A DNA stretch of 7,191 nt from Trueperaceae bacterium (GTDB lineage: Bacteria; Deinococcota; Deinococci; Deinococcales; Trueperaceae): NCBI GenBank assembly GCA_024636105.1, contig JAGXHO010000066.1, forward strand, positions 1 to 7,191. The letters are read 5' to 3'. The position numbers and the translations under genes are program-made. Below the pieces are notes generated by a model, which saw nothing but the letters and a program-made list of their open reading frames with translations, ran no database searches and was not told where the DNA came from. Of the stretch, positions 5,666 through 7,191 are shown in pieces (the stretch's first letter is position 1; each line of letters begins with the position of its first letter).

Positions 5666-5948
5666 AGTAATCGTTGACGTCCCGCCGCCCCCCGACGCCA
5701 CGCCCCGCCCCGACACGCACCACCACGTACCCGACCACCACCAGCACCCCGTAGGCGATCGCGGCCGCCTGCCAGGTCGGCACGAGCACGAGCGATTCGA
5801 ACCAGCCCTGTCGGTCGACGAAGGTCGCCACGGCCAGCAACCCCGCGGCTACGCCGAAGGGCAGCAGCACGAGCCCCAGGAACACGTCGACCAACACGAT
5901 CGCCAGCCCCGCCGCCAGCCAGGCGAGCGGCTGCGCCCACAGGTCCAC
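5664..5948 (-). CDS. Short NfeD-like membrane protein lacking the OB-fold
   Basis: A 94-aa integral membrane protein with three predicted helices (about 9-28, 29-45 and 60-79) and a short basic tail ending RRDVNDY. Its position 3 nt after an SPFH protein and the pattern of the helices match the membrane half of NfeD/YbbJ-type proteins, known partners of stomatin-like proteins. NfeD proteins normally continue after a Leu/Val-Asn motif into a soluble OB-fold of roughly 60 residues; here the protein stops just after VNDY (91-94). Reading past the stop in the same frame gives no OB-like sequence, so there is no simple nonsense mutation to undo. The GTG start is supported by GGGGAG 7 nt upstream, which lies inside the end of the SPFH gene, implying coupled translation. 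Homology is inferred from topology and context, as the residues are poorly conserved. Confidence 0.65.
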   Translation of the reverse strand: MDLWAQPLAWLAAGLAIVLVDVFLGLVLLPFGVAAGLLAVATFVDRQGWFESLVLVPTWQAAAIAYGVLVVVGYVVVRVGAGRGVGGRRDVNDY

Positions 5949-5951
5949 GCG

Positions 5952-6869
5952 TCAACTCCCCTTGCGCTCGACGCCGTCGAGCAGCGTCTGCAACGAGCCG
6001 AGCACGGCGGTGACGTTCGTCGGCACGACGATGGTCTTGCTGTTGGGCGACGCCGCCAACTCGCCGAGGGCGGTGACCTGGCGCTTCATGATCTCGAAGT
6101 CCACCGCCGCGCGGCCGTCTTCGGCGATCGCGCGCGCGAGTTGGCGGGTCTGCTCGGCGTCGGCGCGTGCGGCGACCTCGACGGCGTACGCCTGGGCGTC
6201 GGCCGTGATGCGCACGGCGTCGGCCTGCTTCTCGGCGGCGTAGAGCTGCGCGTCGGCCTCGAGCTCGATCGCGCGCTTCGCCCCCTCGGCGCGCATGATC
6301 TCGGCGCGCCGCTGGCGCTCGGCGTTCAGCTGCTGGCGCTGGGCGTCCTTGGTCTGCTCGTCGACCCGCACGTCGGTGATCTCGGTGCGGGTGATCTCGA
6401 TGCCCCACACCTCGGCGGCCTTCGACAGGTTGGCAGCGATCTCCTGGTTCATCGACTCGCGCGAGGACTGCAGGTCGTCGAGGTCGAGCTTCCCCGCCGC
6501 CGAGCGGACGATCGAGGTCGCTGCGGTGTCGATCGCGCGGTTGACGTCCTGGATGCGGTAGACGGACGACGCCGCGTCGACGATCCGGTAGAAGACCGTC
6601 GCCTCGAGCTCCACCTCGACGTTGTCGCGCGTGATCACCGAGATCTTGAACGCGGGCAGCTGCCGCTCGAGGATCGAGACTCGGTGCTGCACCCGGTCGA
6701 GCAGCGGGACGATGAAGTTGAGGCCGGCGGTGAGCGTCTTGGTGTACTTGCCGAAGCGCTCGACCACGTAGACCATCGACTGCGGCACCACGCGGATGCC
6801 CTGCCCGACGATGACGATGCCGATGACGGCGATGAGGAGGGCGACGAGGGTCGAGAGGTCGTCGAACAC
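5952..6869 (-). CDS. SPFH/stomatin-like membrane protein (QmcA-like)
   Basis: A 305-aa SPFH (stomatin/prohibitin/flotillin/HflK) protein thought to form large oligomeric rings that organise membrane microdomains and modulate proteases. An N-terminal anchor helix (about 7-24) is followed by the SPFH domain: RVVPQSMVYVVERFGKY (26-42), GLNFIVPLLDRV (49-60), ISVITRDNVEVELEATVFYRI (76-96) and GIEITRTEITDVRVD (156-170). A long charged heptad-like coiled coil then runs from about 170 to 250, with many Ala, Glu, Gln and Arg residues. The tail TIVVPTNVTAVLGSLQTLL (279-297) matches the conserved C-terminus of the stomatin/QmcA clade. The GTG start has GGAGG 6 nt upstream. It heads a two-gene operon with the NfeD-like gene, the widespread stomatin-NfeD pairing. 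Nothing is truncated or unusual in this protein. Confidence 0.93.
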   Translation of the reverse strand: MFDDLSTLVALLIAVIGIVIVGQGIRVVPQSMVYVVERFGKYTKTLTAGLNFIVPLLDRVQHRVSILERQLPAFKISVITRDNVEVELEATVFYRIVDAASSVYRIQDVNRAIDTAATSIVRSAAGKLDLDDLQSSRESMNQEIAANLSKAAEVWGIEITRTEITDVRVDEQTKDAQRQQLNAERQRRAEIMRAEGAKRAIELEADAQLYAAEKQADAVRITADAQAYAVEVAARADAEQTRQLARAIAEDGRAAVDFEIMKRQVTALGELAASPNSKTIVVPTNVTAVLGSLQTLLDGVERKGS

Positions 6870-6900
6870 GGGGTGCCTCCGGGGCGTGCGGGTTCTGGGG

Positions 6901-6906
6901 ATCGTA
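6901..6906 (-). promoter_or_regulatory. Possible -10 element for the SPFH operon
   Basis: TACGAT on the minus strand lies 31 nt before the SPFH start within a 117-nt gap. No good -35 is found at the proper distance, so this is only a candidate. Confidence 0.2.
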
Positions 6907-6986
6907 CGACGCGGGGCGGGCGGTGCGTCCTGACCGAATGATCCCGCACCCCATGATCTCGCCGCTCCGCTTGCCCCCGCATGAGG

Positions 6987-7191
6987 TCAGCCAGGAGTGA
7001 CCAGGTCGGCGTCCGGCACACCGGGATGCGGATGACCGAGCACGCGTGCGAGTGCGAGCGCTTGACCCTTGTGGTGGAACTCGTGGGTGATGGGGTGCAA
7101 CAACAACCAGCGACGGCTGAGCGTCTCCGAGTACCCCTTCGGGGACGTCCACATCAGGGGTGCGTCGAGGTCCTCGAACGTCGCAAGCGCC
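6987..7191 (-). CDS. DinB/YfiT-like putative metalloprotein (C-terminal part)
   Basis: An open frame enters from the right edge on the minus strand and ends with TGA at 6987-6989, giving the last 67 residues of a protein. The segment LLLHPITHEFHHKGQALALARVLG (29-52) matches the last helix of the DinB/YfiT four-helix bundle family, where an HxxxH pair (here probably His36 and His40) supplies two of the three metal ligands and is followed by the typical (R/K)GQ. Family members include thiol-dependent transferases and DNA-damage-inducible proteins of unknown role. The third ligand and the start are outside the window. The tail after GHPHPGVPD is short and Pro/Asp-rich. It lies 117 nt upstream of the SPFH gene in the same orientation, so co-transcription is possible. 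Confidence 0.75.
   Translation of the reverse strand, partial: ALATFEDLDAPLMWTSPKGYSETLSRRWLLLHPITHEFHHKGQALALARVLGHPHPGVPDADLVTPG

Noticed and set aside
5413..7152. 579-codon minus-strand open frame across the SPFH, NfeD-like and antitoxin genes
   Set aside because: It runs in another frame of the same strand as three genes with clear family motifs, and its product is Arg/Ala/Pro-rich with no domain. It is a GC shadow.

Overview
The window is GC-rich bacterial DNA with GTG starts, short intergenic gaps and GTGA stop/start overlaps. Codon choice (G or C at third positions) and the gene repertoire would suit a deep-branching GC-rich lineage such as Deinococcota/Trueperales or a similar environmental bacterium, but the sequence carries no taxonomic marker, so this is only a guess.

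Layout. Positions 1-54 probably hold the last 17 codons of an unseen upstream plus-strand gene. Positions 160-2903 are a two-gene light-sensing operon: a BphO-type heme oxygenase that would make biliverdin, overlapping by GTGA a bacteriophytochrome (PAS-GAF-PHY) fused to a GGDEF diguanylate cyclase. One transcript would thus supply both the chromophore enzyme and the photoreceptor that converts red/far-red light into a c-di-GMP signal. Next come a minus-strand flavin reductase-like FMN-binding protein (3013-3546) and, divergent from it, a 12-helix MFS transporter (3692-4867).

Positions 4905-5542 (minus strand) hold a type II toxin-antitoxin pair: a ribbon-helix-helix antitoxin whose stop overlaps the start of a Doc/Fic-family toxin. 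The toxin is the most unusual thing here. Three perfect tandem copies of a 12-bp unit lie inside its catalytic Fic motif, so HPF-VDGN-K becomes HPF-(VDGN)x3-K, and the arginine expected after that lysine is glycine. A cluster of nested inverted repeats sits just upstream of the antitoxin and is a likely autoregulatory operator.

Positions 5664-6869 (minus strand) encode an SPFH/stomatin-like membrane protein followed 3 nt later by a short NfeD-like membrane protein lacking the OB-fold domain. The right edge (6987-7191, minus strand) is the C-terminal part of a DinB/YfiT-like protein.

No RNA genes, CRISPR arrays, insertion sequences, integrases or phage genes are visible. There is no gene-free stretch longer than about 145 bases. 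The very long antisense open frames across the phytochrome, MFS and SPFH genes are GC-bias shadows.
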